From: Plasmodiophora brassicae
Taxonomy: Eukaryota > Endomyxa > Phytomyxea > Plasmodiophorida > Plasmodiophoridae
Assembly (NCBI GenBank): GCA_039704465.1
Contig: JASFAU010000009.1
Location: 682,001-746,000 of the forward strand
Direction: 5' to 3'
DNA: 64,000 nucleotides
A program made the translations under genes and the position numbers. The notes under the pieces were generated by a model that did no database searches, was not told where the DNA came from, and saw nothing but the letters and a program-made list of their open reading frames with translations. Below, piece after piece: positions 11,801 through 21,924 of this stretch; the stretch's first letter is position 1, and every line of letters starts with the position of its first letter.

Positions 11801-13700
11801 TCCGTCCAAGCGCTCTGTTACCACTCAGCAATACTCCATGGTGCCAGCAATGTATGGCCGCATGGCACCTCCGGTCATGACGCGCCCGCCTGGCATGATG
11901 CAACAGCCGGCACCACCACAACAAATGCGGTATGGACCTGGGCCGCCTCCTGGCTACACGTATGCCCCTGCTCCACCTGTTAACAAGGCCGGCGCTGGTC
12001 GTGGAAGCCGATCTGTCTCTGCTAACGATCCACTACTTGCTTTCAACCGTGCGCGTGGATTCTCTTGTCGAGCGACTTCTCACGTGGCAATCTCTCGAGG
12101 CATTCAAATGCACAGAAAGGCTGTCAGTGCTGGGCCACGTGTAAAGCCCCCGGCCGCGCCACCTCAGCAACAAGTCCCGGCTTCCATGCCCCCAATGCCT
12201 CCGCAGCAGATGGGCGCCTCCCAACAACAAGGCCCATCGCAGCAGTCAGTGCAACCTCAGCAGTCGCAGCAGTACTGGGACTACGCTCAACAACAGCAAC
12301 AGGCAGCAGCGATGGTCCAGCATCAACAACAGCTTCATCAACAGTACATGATGCAGCAGCAGAACAGCCAGGCGGACATGCGACGTCAGGCGTATCAGCA
12401 GCAGTCGGACTATGCGATGCACATGATGAAGAACAACAAGGTGCCCATGATGCCCGGTGGCCCCACTGTGAACGCGTCGTCCGCCAAGCAGCCGTACAAC
12501 CTTGCCCCGAACGCTATGCTTCCTCAACAACAGCAGCCCCAGCCCATGTACACGAACAACATGACGCAGCAGTTCCGTCAGGCCAGCCATATGTACAATC
12601 GTCTTCAGCAAATGCGGCAGACCGGAGGCGTCCAGCAGATTCGTCAGCAAGCACAACCGCAAATGCCGATGCAGCAGCAACAGCAGCAGATGATGATGAT
12701 GCAGATGCAGCAGCAGATGCATCTGCAGCAGCAGCAGCAAATGCAGCGGCAAGCGTTCGCCAATATGCCACAGCAAGCTCAGCAACAGTACCAGAAGCAG
12801 ATGCAGGCCCACCAGCAAATGCAACAGATGCAGCAACGTCAACCGGTTCATCCTCACCTGCAGATGCAGCATATGCAACAACGCGGGATGCTGCGAACGG
12901 GTCCTGTGCCTGGCATGATGCATCAGCAGATGCGAGCGAACCCGCTCATGCAGCAGTCGCAGCAGCAGCAACCGCAGCAACAGCAACCGCAGCAGCAGAG
13001 AGGCATGTCCATGATGGCACAGGCACCTGATCAGCAGTCGTACCAGACAAACAGTTCGGCTCCTATCCCGCCGGTCATCATGCCGCCCATCTTTGGGCAT
13101 CCTCAGATGCGCATGTCCCCGACGTCTGGCACGGCTCCTGATGCTGCGTCCTCACCTGCTAACGACAGCGGCAACGTTGCTGACGCCTCAGAGCACGCAT
13201 CCATTCCGGCATCGGGTTCCGACAGCCAAGGAAGCCAACCTGTGGCGCAAGGCGTGTCTGGCGATCATCAGCCAGCTTCTCCTCAGCAACAGCAACCCAT
13301 GCCGTACAATCAGATGGGGCAGCAGCAGCAGCAGCATGGGTCTGTCGGTCAGCCTACTAGCGGGCCATCGTGGCAAGCGCCCATTCAGGTATTCCAGCAG
13401 CACCCGCCGCAACAAATGGAGCAATGGCAGCTGTACCAGCAGATGCAAGCGCAGCAGATACAGGCCCCGCCCGGCCCGATTGGCTCGGCATTACCAGGCT
13501 CGCGTATGACGTCGGGCGGCTCTGCCCCATCGCCACGGGACGAGTCGCCTCCACAGCTATCATCTGAGCCAGCGAACGAACAACCACGAGATCAGGCATA
13601 TCAACCCGGCGTTGCAGAACAGGAAGACGACGATCCGCGATCTTCTCCCGCACCAGCACAGAGGGAGCTCGTCGCGCCTGCCGAGGCTCCTGTCCAATAA
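8866..13700 (+). CDS. SET-domain protein methyltransferase with Gln/Met-rich tail
   Basis: Large multi-exon gene. The first in-frame ATG is at 8866 (MSDDESGTSSSSEDVN). About a dozen introns of roughly 50-60 nt split an N-terminal helical region of about 500 residues with no domain I can name. The SET domain follows: WSLKATRNVQR joined to GEFLVEYTGIITTRDE, then ARCIRHSCDPTAIVQRW (the RxxxHSCxPN-type motif with T in place of N), IFATRDIENGEQVTIDFE, and a post-SET cluster KCGSPSCSG. Order and spacing suggest a histone-lysine methyltransferase of the MLL5/SETD5 or Set2 sort, using SAM in the nucleus. The final exon (from about 11,512) encodes roughly 700 residues dominated by Gln, Met, Pro and Ala. 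Some internal exon edges are my choice among nearby GT-AG sites. Confidence 0.8.
12160..13480 (+). repeat. CAG/CAA/ATG-rich low-complexity coding tract
   Basis: Inside the last exon of the SET gene the DNA is dense in CAG, CAA and ATG codons, giving runs such as MQQQQQQMMMMQMQQQMH. Mixed CAG/CAA usage and scattered Met, Ala and Pro show the tract is old rather than a fresh triplet expansion. Such Q/M-rich regions act as activation or condensate-forming domains in chromatin proteins. Confidence 0.85.
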
Positions 13701-13804
13701 ATCCACATATATCTCATAGTAGTCGATTTCGTCGCCACTGCAGAAGGGACCGAAACGCGAGAAGAGCGGCACCGAGTCGACACAACGAGGTGAGTTTGTG
13801 AACA

Positions 13805-14145
13805 ATGCAGGCGCGCAGTAATTCTACCTGTGCACACCTACCTATGTAGGCACCTACAATTTCGGGGCCCAATTCCGCTGCTTTCTGTTGAGTGGCGAAC
13901 GAGCGTCCCCTGCTGATCGGCGCCAATGCTCAAGTTCGGCGTGATGGCAGCCCCCCAACAGTGATTCCCGCCATCGCTGAAACCGGAAACCAGGGCCTGG
14001 TTACCATTGTGCCGAACACAAAAGAACAACAAGATGGGGCGCTTGAAGTAATTCTGTATATGTTTTACTGCTCCCTTTCCGACCAACCCGCCCTCTTTTC
14101 AAGGACACCGATGTTTCAAGTTCGGGGAGGTCGTGGTGCACCTAA
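13805..14145 (+). CDS. small hypothetical protein (three exons)
   Basis: Tentative model. The ATG at 13805 starts a 13-nt coding exon. A GT-AG intron then joins in phase 1 to MANERPLLIGANAQVRRDG, then VIPAIAETGNQGLVTIVP, and a 59-nt intron (about 14049-14107) leads to DTDVSSSGRSWCT and a TAA at 14145. Product is about 68 aa, not recognised. It sits just after the SET gene on the same strand, and a GAGGTGAGT donor-like site at about 13789 hints at an upstream non-coding exon. The support is only the in-phase splicing and plausible codon use. Confidence 0.35.
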
Positions 14146-14689
14146 TCCACGCCCTTCCGTTTCGTTGCGCCACTCAAGGGGTTCATCGATTTGATGAAAT
14201 CGCTCAATTGGAGAGGGAGCTCTGCAAAGGTTTCCTCGAAGAAGCGTACAACAGCACTAAGCACGCGAGTGGGTCAACGAACACGACGCTCTCGATGCAA
14301 CCGCTGATACACAACCGCCTGCAGAATCGTCCCGACGAGCACCTCCGTCATCAAACGCGTGGCGACTGAAATGCTGGCAAACCTAACGAAGTACAAGCCA
14401 TACCTGTGCTCTACGGTGAACCCAATAGTTTTGCCATTGGACGCGAGCCAAACGCTGGTGAAGACGCGAAACCTGAAGTAACTGCTACGCGCCACTGCAC
14501 TGTGCACAGGTGAAGAACGGGAGGTGTCTTCACGACCGTCTGGCGTCTCTGAAAACGTCCCCGGTTTGCCAGACTCACGCGAATCCGCAATCGGAGGCGC
14601 CATTGGCCACACTCTACAAGACGGTGTCTGGTACGCAGGCGTTGCATAAACACTGGCAGTTATTAATCTACTACAGGATGACATACTGA
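14146..14689. other. no supported gene
   Basis: About 540 bases of mixed composition. A minus-strand frame (14684-14274) is open and has an ATG, but its protein shows no domain and its codon use is unlike the neighbours, so I did not call it. Confidence 0.35.
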
Positions 14690-15655
14690 TCAGTGTTGAA
14701 TGGTCGCGCCGATGGCGCTGGCTGCGCGCTCGGCAAATGCGGTCGGATCCCTGCGGCCCGAACTCAGCGGCGTTGCACCTGCGACAACGACGCCCACCAA
14801 CTGACTGGATTCCTGTCGACGTACGTACTCGGCGTGCATGCCTGCCAGCATCGCGTTCGCGTTACCACGCGCCTGGGGCGCCGCCGACCCCTGGCCGACG
14901 TCCATCGGCACATGGTCGGCAGGCCGTCTCCTGAGATCTGCCCCTCGTTACAACCAGCTCGGTATCGTGCCGACTGCGCTCGTACTCAGTGTTCCTTCCA
15001 GCGTGCTGGCCAGTACGCCGTCGTCCAGGCGCGGCTTCTTGACGGGCGCCGCCGGCGACAGCGACCGCGGACGCCGGCCCGCCATCAACCGACTGCCGAC
15101 GGCGTCGTGCGCCATGACGCCGGTGCCGAGCGAACGAACGAAGCCCGTGGCCGCAGGGACGTTTGTGGCAACCAGGGCACACTGGGGAGATTGCGTCGGG
15201 GCAGGTGATCCACTGCGAGTACGCGCCGACAGACAGATATTGCATGCCCCAGCGGTCAGTGGCCTTGATCGCATGAGCGGCAGACGTCGTCGTCAGCGCA
15301 GTACGCTCGATGCGCCCGAGGCCACGAATTACTTCTCGGCCATCGACGGCGTGGACGACGATACCGTGTCGTCGTCCAGCAGCGACGTCGAGTACTCGGA
15401 CGCGATCTCGGATGGCGTATCGACGGGCATGCCGGAGCGGGTCCCAGGTCGGCCAGCGAACGCCTCACTAGCGGCGCCGCCTGCAGCCGGGACGAACCCG
15501 GCGGAAGGACCCGGCGGCAGCGAAGGCTGGTCGACGGTTGGCCCGCGACGCAGCCGGAAATCGACGAAGGCCGTCGCGTTCGAATCGGGGAAGTCGCCGG
15601 CCATGGCCGCCCCGCCTACGCCGTCGTTCCCGTTCACCGCGTTCCTGCCCTTCAT
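14690..15655 (-). CDS. disordered hypothetical protein, exon structure uncertain
   Basis: Minus-strand model starting at 15655 or the internal ATG a few codons later (MAGDFPDSNATAFVDFRLR). It passes through SEYSTSLLDDDTVSSS and, after a candidate GTAATT...CGCAG intron in phase 2 (about 15,330-15,215), reads SLSPAAPVKKPRLDDG and then AGMHAEYVRRQESSQLVG to a stop at 14690. The junction near 14,960 is unresolved: the only in-frame solution I see needs a 24-nt intron. PVKKPRL could be a nuclear localisation signal. No domain is recognised. A plus-strand frame across 15273-15683 is also open and acidic; I prefer the minus strand because it chains several coding blocks. Confidence 0.4.
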
Positions 15656-15703
15656 TGTGTGCTACGGGCGACCCGGGAAATGAGGTTCGCGCCGCTATAC
15701 ACT

Positions 15704-15934
15704 TCATTGCGACGATCCGCGCGCTCGTCGGGTCGTGTCCGCGTCGACGACCAGGACCGGGATGCCGTCCACAACCGCGTAGCGCACGTCCAGCCCGTCG
15801 TTGACCAGGTCGTTGCCGTCGACCCGCAACGGCGTCTTGGCCAGCGGGCAGGCCAGCACGTTCTCCAGCAGCCAGGCGTCCATGTGGGCGGCTGCCTGGC
15901 CCGCCAGCGGCACGCAGCGACGCGTCCAGGACAT
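15704..15934 (-). CDS. Trm112-like / PREY-type small zinc-ribbon-fold protein
   Basis: Intronless 76-aa protein. The core, LLENVLACPLAKTPLRVDGN followed by VRYAVVDGIPVLVVDADTT, matches the UPF0434/YcaR/Trm112-like fold (bacterial pattern LLDILVCP...YPIRDGIPVML). The eukaryotic member with this short form is mitochondrial PREY, which binds and stabilises methyltransferases, including one of ubiquinone synthesis. The first 17 residues (MSWTRRCVPLAGQAAAH) are basic and hydrophobic, which fits a mitochondrial presequence. Only the first Cys of the ribbon remains, as is common in PREY-type proteins. The partner is inferred from the family. Confidence 0.8.
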   Translation of the reverse strand: MSWTRRCVPLAGQAAAHMDAWLLENVLACPLAKTPLRVDGNDLVNDGLDVRYAVVDGIPVLVVDADTTRRARGSSQ

Positions 15935-16072
15935 CGTGTGACGCCCGTCCGCCGCGGGCCGAGTCGAAAACGGATGCTCCTCCTCGTTTCGAGACGTCCA
16001 CCGTGACCGATGCTGTTCCGCACGCGGGACGACATAGACCGGGCGCGTTTTACTGGCGTAGGTCCAGGCGCG

Positions 16073-17857
16073 TTAATCGAGCGCGAAACGCATCGAGTTC
16101 GACAGGCCTCGTCGTCGTTGGCGACCCGGCGCCGACGGGTCAGGCGCGACGCGTGCCCCGGCGTAGGTGCCGGTCTGCGGCCCGCCGGCATGGACGTTCT
16201 CTTTCGCTGCGGGTGGAGCGGGACCGGCGACCACATCGTCTGCGGGTGCCGCCTTGGAAGGCGGGGCATCGTCGTCGGAGCGCGCCTCGCGTCTTGTGTC
16301 GGTTTCACCGCGGGCCGCTTCATGGGATGCCGCTCGGATATCCACCGCGCTGGGCGCTCGAACAGGTCCCCGACATGACGCGTCTACGCTCCCGTTTGCA
16401 ACGGGAACTGGTATGTTGACAGTGGGAGTAGCGGTGCCAGCAGGTTCTGCTACGACTCCAGAGACACCCGCAGGATCCTGCGGGATCTCGTCCTCTGTGA
16501 CGTCGGACGCGTTGCCTCCCGCACGATCACCAGCAGCATTAGCGTCGACGGCGCCGTCCTGGTCAGCATCCGCCTCAGAGTCGGCCGCAACCGAAGGCCT
16601 CTGCATAGCAGCCCATTCAGCGGGCTGTACCAGCCCCGGCGTTCAAACAGGGATACCTTGATCGCAACGAGCTCTTCCGCAGACGGTACGACGGGGAGCG
16701 TAATCGTCAACGTGCGATCCCTGGGTTGGAACCGGGCCCTGCCCTTCTCATGATCGCATTCGAACGGCAGCCGAATGCTGACGGGCGCGTATACACCCGG
16801 AATGCTCATCGTGACCTGATGCGACGAGACGTCCAGGGCGGCGTCGTTGTGGTCGGACAGCCTTGCGATCCGGGGCAGTGCGATCCGCACCAGCAGCGAC
16901 TTCGGCCTGGTCGACGCCACGATCGGCGTCGTCACCGTACAGTCTGCCATCTGGAAATCACCCTGGTATACGATGTGGTACTCGGGGGGCAGCAGCGCGA
17001 CAGGTGCCTCGGCGTCGGCTTCGTTCATGCCGGCCCCGTCCGCTGCTGGAAGCAGGTCCGTCTCGTTAGGCGCCGCATTGCGCCGCTCGTTTCCCTTCGT
17101 TGCTTGGTTGTCGACGAGCTTGGGCATCATCGGGGGCAGGTCGGCGGGTGGGTGCTCTCCGCCCCCAATGCGCATTATGGCAGGAGGCCCGTCTTTGCAC
17201 TTGCAATTCGTCAGTACGCGATGCGCTGAACAGCACGTGTGTGTGCGTGTCAGGAACGTTCGTTGCATGGGCCACTGGCGGTGACGTACGATGGGTGAAT
17301 TTGACGTCTAGGAGGCGCTGCACCGCGTCGATACTGGTCTGCACAATGAGATCCCTGAACCGCTGGTTGCGACACCTAGCCGGTCAAGGTGAACCCCATT
17401 TGAGCGACCCGCGTCGGTTCATCGCGGGCACGTACAATTTGACGATCTGGTCGTGGAACGTCACGTCGACCACGCGACACGCCCGCCCTGACGGCAGCGT
17501 CGACGGGCGCGGACTCGAGCACGAATACGGAATGTTCCAGTTCGCCCCGCCTTGGCATTTCCTGACCGCCGGCGTGTCGATCAACCTGCGCGAGAATATC
17601 AGCAGCAGGCCCGACATCGGCCGGGATGCGCCGGCGACGAACTCGGAGGTGCACACGTTGGCGAACGCTTTGGCGCCGTCGTCGCCGACAAGTTTGACGC
17701 AGAAGAAGGGGGACGGCTTGATGAGTTTGCAGTCGGCCGGCAGACACTGCTGGCGCTCGAGCTGCTCGAGGTACAGCTCGGATTCGCGGCGCGCGCCAGG
17801 GTCCGATATTTCACGTGCGTATTCCGCGAACAGCTCGGCGAACTTGGGGTCGGCCAT
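16073..17857 (-). CDS. PIH-domain dynein assembly factor, Kintoun/DNAAF2-like
   Basis: Cytoplasmic HSP90/HSP70 co-chaperone that pre-assembles axonemal dynein arms. The start at 17857 gives MADPKFAELFAEYAREI. The PIH-N domain follows (CLPADCKLIKPSPFFCVKL, GANWNIPYSCSSPR, RACRVVDVTFHDQIVKL). A 60-nt intron joins this to CRNQRFRDLIVQTSIDAVQR, a match to the Kintoun pattern RNRRFRDLL. After a second intron comes the CS-like C-terminal domain (PPEYHIVYQGDFQMADCTVT, RPKSLLVRIALPRI, LTITLPVV). A third intron near 16,610-16,665 leads into an acidic Ala/Asp-rich tail ending LSNSMRFALD. PIH1D1 of the R2TP complex is the alternative, but the two-domain order and long tail favour Kintoun. It implies motile flagella. 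Confidence 0.85.
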
Positions 17858-18133
17858 CGCCTCCTGGAACCGGCGCGCTTCCTAAACGCCGTCATCGACA
17901 CGTGCCCAGGCGCGCCCGTTCCGACCGCCCCCCAGCTGACCTCGTCTGTCATCGTGTCGAACGGCGACTTCCTCGGCGCCGACATCGTCCCGATGAACCC
18001 CCCAGTCACAGGTCTGGCTGCGAATGTCACCGATCGGCTGATTGCCCCTGGTTGCGGCCCCCTGGTACTGTTGCCTGATATTTGGATCAGCACACGTACT
18101 AAGGCCCACAGGCCGCACACAGACCTAACAGCA

Positions 18134-19455
18134 ATGAACACTTACGACCTGGCAGCCGCGACGACGCTCATCGCCAGCCTCGTTGTCGACGCTGTCGTCT
18201 TCGTGCCGCTCATCGTCCTGTTCATTCGTCGACGGCACGTACACCCGATCCAGTCCCGGCAGGCGTTCGTCGTCGTGTTCGAGCAGGGCGTGTACCGAGT
18301 TGCCTGCCTGCTTGACATGTGCTCGGCCGTGTTCAGGTCCCGAGAGCAAGTGACCTCCTTCATCGTGGACGTCCTGCTAACAGTCACCATGGAGTGTCTC
18401 GTCATTCGATGCGTCTGGCTGGTCTGGCGCGTCGATATCTGCCGTCGCCAGATCGCATTGCAGGACGGCGGCGTCAGCCCCCAGCACCGCGATGTCGTCC
18501 TACGGTACCAGCACCTTTGTACGAACAGGACTCAGGCAATCTGCATGGCCACCATGGCGTTCGTGCACGTTGCCATCACGGGTGTTGCTGCAGCCGCCGG
18601 AACAGACCCAGCACTGCACAAACTGATCGCCCTGCTCTACAACGTGCTCCTGATCGTGAACGTCATCATCATCGTCACATTCCGAATGCGGTTCGTCCGC
18701 GACGCGTTCTGGATCAAGGTGAGCCTGTGCACCGGAGCGTCAGTCTTCGCTGTTCATTGATGATGCAACAGTGGGAACTGGTCTGCCTGACCAGAGGCGT
18801 GCTCTGCTCTATCGTACTGGGAGTCATGCTCCTGCAGATACCGCTGCTGTACGATTACGTCGCCGCCAAATTACCGATGGCGCAGATCTCGGAAGGCGTT
18901 CTGTCGTGGTACGGCATCTATCTGTCCCTGTACCTGCCGATACGATGGTCCTACGCCAAAGTCCAGTCGGGCATTGTGCACACTCTGAAGGACGTCATCG
19001 CGTCGGATACGGCCAGTGCCGCCCTGCAAGCCTACCTGGAGACCGAATTCTGTGCCGAGACCGTCATGTTCCTCAGGGCTGTGCACAAATTCAGGCTGCT
19101 GGCTGAGAAGGAATCGGAAACCGTCATAGGTGGCGCTGTGTCCCTCGACGTCCAGACGCCCGTTGCCAGCGAGGCGCGGCGAATCTACGACATGTTCATC
19201 AGACTGGGGTCGCCGGTGGAGATCAACCTATCTGATGACATCAGGAAGCGTTACGATGCGTTCTTCGCGAGCACTCCTTCCACGCATGTGACGGTTGTAC
19301 CGAGGGACAAGTCGGCGCCAGCGTCCCCGGCACGCGGCGTAGCCGACACCTTCTTCTCCGAACCGTCTTTCGAGGTGGAATGCATGCTGAACGGCGGGCC
19401 GTTCTCCCGGTTCCTACAATCGCCTGTCGCGCAAGAGGTCCTGCGATTCGGATAA
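18134..19455 (+). CDS. seven-transmembrane RGS protein
   Basis: Plasma-membrane regulator expected to speed GTP hydrolysis by a G-alpha subunit. Two exons, 18134-18718 and 18772-19455 (53-nt intron, phase 0), give 422 aa. Hydrophobic segments: TLIASLVVDAVVFVPLIVLF, a weaker one near FEQGVYRVACLLDMC, FIVDVLLTVTMECLVI, ICMATMAFVHVAITGVAAAA, LLYNVLLIVNVIIIVTF, GVLCSIVLGVMLLQIPLLY and GVLSWYGIYLSLYLP. The RGS domain follows: ALQAYLETEFCAETVMFLRA, RRIYDMFIRLGSPVEINLS, FSRFLQSPVAQEVLRF. The plan resembles plant AtRGS1 and protist 7TM-RGS receptors. The ligand is unknown. Confidence 0.88.
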
Positions 19456-19598
19456 GCGCCCGCGCATACACAACCGTGTGTCGATGGTTGAGATGTAAGC
19501 ACCTGGGACAGTCCACGACAGTTGGATCAGGTCATGTATGGGTGCTTCAACGCCCGGCCGCAGTAGTAATTGAGCACTAGAGTCTGACGGCGTAGAAA

Positions 19599-19865
19599 GT
19601 GCTTCTCGTCAACGTCGTGGTCTTCGTCCTGCTGACTGTTTTGAGTATCTTGCGCAGCAGCTGGACTCGAGCCGGTCAACTACCACAACGTTCAGAGCTT
19701 CTTCCGTTCATGCTGGCACTGTGTGTGCGCACTGCACAAGGCGGTAATGTGGTAGGTTCATCAGTGCTCGGAATTCAAGATGGTCGTCCCGAGTCTGCAA
19801 GAGGATACGTCACGCAGATTCGTGCAGTGAACCGATCACTGCGCTGCATCGTGACGCGACAGTAA
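19599..19865 (+). pseudogene. probable decayed 7TM-RGS paralogue fragment
   Basis: A short frame with no ATG starts LLVNVVVFVLLTVLSILRSS. It resembles the first membrane segment of the adjacent 7TM-RGS gene (LVVDAVVFVPLIVLFIRRR), including a downstream Gln-x-Arg. The DNA is similar over about 60 bases and then decays; no RGS part follows. It is best read as the remnant of a tandem duplication. It could instead be an exon of an unspliced gene. Confidence 0.35.
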
Positions 19866-20021
19866 ACAGGACGTCATTCAGTGTGAGTCAAGCTCGATTC
19901 CGCAGCGCACCGTTGCCGAGCGCCACCCAAGTATCAGGCCCGATCATTTTCCTAGGTTCTAGCTAAGCATCGCATCGAAGAACGTTCAGAACATTCGGTA
20001 GGCATCGGATTGCCAACGCTG

Positions 20022-20747
20022 ATGAACAACATAATGGGGCATTTTCTTGCCATGGCTGTCGGGTTGGCCATGGTTAGCTCTGCACATCAGGTTACGGTCG
20101 AAAACAACTGCCAAGAAACCGTTTGGGTTGGGACCTTAGGGCAACCAGTGAACCCGGAGGGCGGAGGATTCGTGCTCAATCCAAGCGAGTCAAAGACTGT
20201 GGAAGTTGTCGATGGCTGGATCGGCCGGTTTTGGGGTCGTACCGGGTGCAACCAAGACGGGGCTTCGTGTGCGACTGGAGATTGCGCTCGCGGCACTCAG
20301 TGTGGTGGCGCTGGAGGCGTTCCACCAGCGTCATTGGCTGAAATCACATTCGACGCCAACGCTGGTATGGATTTCTACGACATCAGTCTCGTTGATGGAT
20401 ACAACCTGCCGATGTCAATGGAACCAACCACGTACCAAGGCCAAGGGTACAAGTGCGGTCGCGCAGGATGCGATAAGGATCTGAACGATTCCTGCCCGGG
20501 AGAGCTTGCTGTTGTCAAGGACGGGCGCACAGTGGCCTGCAACAGCGCATGCAACAAGCTCAACACCGACGAGTTTTGTTGCCGAGGTGCCTTTGGGACG
20601 CCGGATCGCTGCCCACCGTTCCACTACTCTCAGCTGTTCAAGACGGCCTGCCCTGCGGCGTACAGCTATGCCTACGATGATCAGTCGTCGACCTTCACGT
20701 GTCAGTCCCAAGGCAGCAACTACCTCATCAAGTTTTGCCCCAACTAG
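20022..20747 (+). CDS. secreted thaumatin-like protein 1
   Basis: Intronless 241-aa protein. After the ATG (20022, with a second at 20034) a hydrophobic stretch (GHFLAMAVGLAMVSSAHQ) is a signal peptide. The mature part is a complete thaumatin/PR-5 domain: GRFWGRTGCNQDG, CATGDC, SLAEITFD, FYDISLVDGYNLPM, CCRGAFGTPDRCPP, YSYAYDDQSSTFTC. It has 16 cysteines, the number that forms eight disulfides in canonical family members, and acidic cleft positions look kept. Family roles include glucan binding or hydrolysis and stress defence. Lack of introns among intron-rich neighbours, and a scattered family distribution outside plants, fungi and animals, make transfer possible. Confidence 0.93.
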   Translation: MNNIMGHFLAMAVGLAMVSSAHQVTVENNCQETVWVGTLGQPVNPEGGGFVLNPSESKTVEVVDGWIGRFWGRTGCNQDGASCATGDCARGTQCGGAGGVPPASLAEITFDANAGMDFYDISLVDGYNLPMSMEPTTYQGQGYKCGRAGCDKDLNDSCPGELAVVKDGRTVACNSACNKLNTDEFCCRGAFGTPDRCPPFHYSQLFKTACPAAYSYAYDDQSSTFTCQSQGSNYLIKFCPN

Positions 20748-21168
20748 ACTGGGTCGTCTTCCTGTGGCCCTTCTAAGTCGCTGATCAGTGTACATACGCA
20801 CCAATGAATCATGTTTCCTTCTTTCGTGTCAGCTATGCGCGCTCGTGTTGACCGCCAGCTATACGTACGTTGCCAGCGTACAGATGGACTATTGCGGGGA
20901 AGAACTATTGCGGGGAAGAACACATTGATTGCGGGCTGTGGCGGCCGAAGCAATGACGAAAATTCGAGGTTAACCGAGAGCGTTCTGGAAGAGACTACGT
21001 ACCAGCTGGACGATGAGGTGCGCTAGAAAATTCTGGCATAAATATGTACTTTGTCGTCAACATTGCTAGCAATCGTCGACCGATGGTCGTCAATCTGTTA
21101 TTTGCTGCCTGGTCATCGGATCAAAAGACTCAGACTATTCGGAAGACGTTCCCGGGACAGCTTTCAAT
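20748..21168. other. spacer between thaumatin-like genes
   Basis: About 420 bases between the tandem copies. It contains a short direct repeat (attgcggggaagaa twice, near 20893-20920). I see no gene. It should hold the 3' end of copy 1 and the promoter of copy 2. Confidence 0.5.
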
Positions 21169-21888
21169 ATGGGGCGAGCGTTTGTCACGGTTATGGGCCT
21201 GGCCATTATTACTGTCTGCTGTGGACACGATATTACCGTTGATAATCGCTGCCAGCAGACGGTTTGGGTTGGTACCCTAGGACGGCCGACGAATCCTGAG
21301 AATGGAGGCTTCGTGCTGGGGGCGGGCGAGTCGAAGACTGTCCAGGTTGATAATGGCTGGAGCGGGCGCTTTTGGGGCCGTACTGGGTGCAATCAAGATG
21401 GAGCATCGTGTGCTACTGGTGATTGCGCTCGCGGTACCCAGTGTGGTGGCGCTGGAGGAATTCCTCCGGCGACACTAGCTGAGATCACGTTCGACGCTGC
21501 TGGCACGGATTTCTACGACATCAGCCTCGTCGATGGGTACAACCTGCCGATGGCAATGGAGCCAACCACCTATCAAGGCCAAGGGTACCGGTGCAGCCGT
21601 GCAGGATGCAATCAGGACCTCAACGCCTTCTGCCCGGGTGAGCTTGCTGTCGTCAAGGACGGGCGCACAGTGGCCTGCAACAGCGCATGCAACAAGCTCA
21701 ACACCGACCAATTCTGCTGCCGAGGTGCCTTCGGAACGCCGGATCGCTGCCCACCGTTCTACTACTCTCAGCTGTTCAAGACGGCCTGCCCTGCGGCGTA
21801 CAGCTATGCCTACGATGATCAGTCGTCGACCTTCACGTGTCAATCGCAAGGCAGCAACTACCGCATCACCTTCTGCCCGAACAATTAG
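21169..21888 (+). CDS. secreted thaumatin-like protein 2
   Basis: Intronless 239-aa paralogue of the gene 0.4 kb upstream. The start at 21169 gives a hydrophobic signal peptide (FVTVMGLAIITVCCGH). The thaumatin domain keeps the same 16-cysteine frame and the motifs GRFWGRTGCNQDG, SLVDGYNLPM and CCRGAFGTPDRCPP. The C-terminal half is nearly identical to copy 1 at the DNA level (for example GTCAAGGACGGGCGCACAGT), while signal peptides and N-terminal halves differ more. This suggests recent duplication or gene conversion limited to the 3' half. It is expected to be secreted, with a wall- or glucan-directed or defence-like role known only from the family. Confidence 0.93.
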   Translation: MGRAFVTVMGLAIITVCCGHDITVDNRCQQTVWVGTLGRPTNPENGGFVLGAGESKTVQVDNGWSGRFWGRTGCNQDGASCATGDCARGTQCGGAGGIPPATLAEITFDAAGTDFYDISLVDGYNLPMAMEPTTYQGQGYRCSRAGCNQDLNAFCPGELAVVKDGRTVACNSACNKLNTDQFCCRGAFGTPDRCPPFYYSQLFKTACPAAYSYAYDDQSSTFTCQSQGSNYRITFCPNN

Positions 21889-21924
21889 ATCGCATGGCGA
21901 TCGCCCCGCCGTCTGGCGGATCGT

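Noticed and set aside
12480..12780. Minus-strand Ala/Ser-rich and Leu/His-rich proteins across the Gln-rich region
   Set aside because: They are antisense readings of CAG/CAA repeats (CTG and GCT codons) and have no independent support.
15240..15470. Zinc finger from minus-strand Cys-rich frames (VCRSCDQGH, CPDAISPVCPGCHKRPC)
   Set aside because: The Cys clusters fall in different frames and cannot be joined by plausible splice sites into one finger.
15273..15683. Plus-strand acidic frame (MSGRRRRQRSTLDAPEATN...) as a separate gene
   Set aside because: It is fully antisense to a minus-strand chain of coding blocks that can be linked by a GTAATT intron and continues for 700 bases. It has no domain. 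I kept only the minus-strand model, with low confidence.
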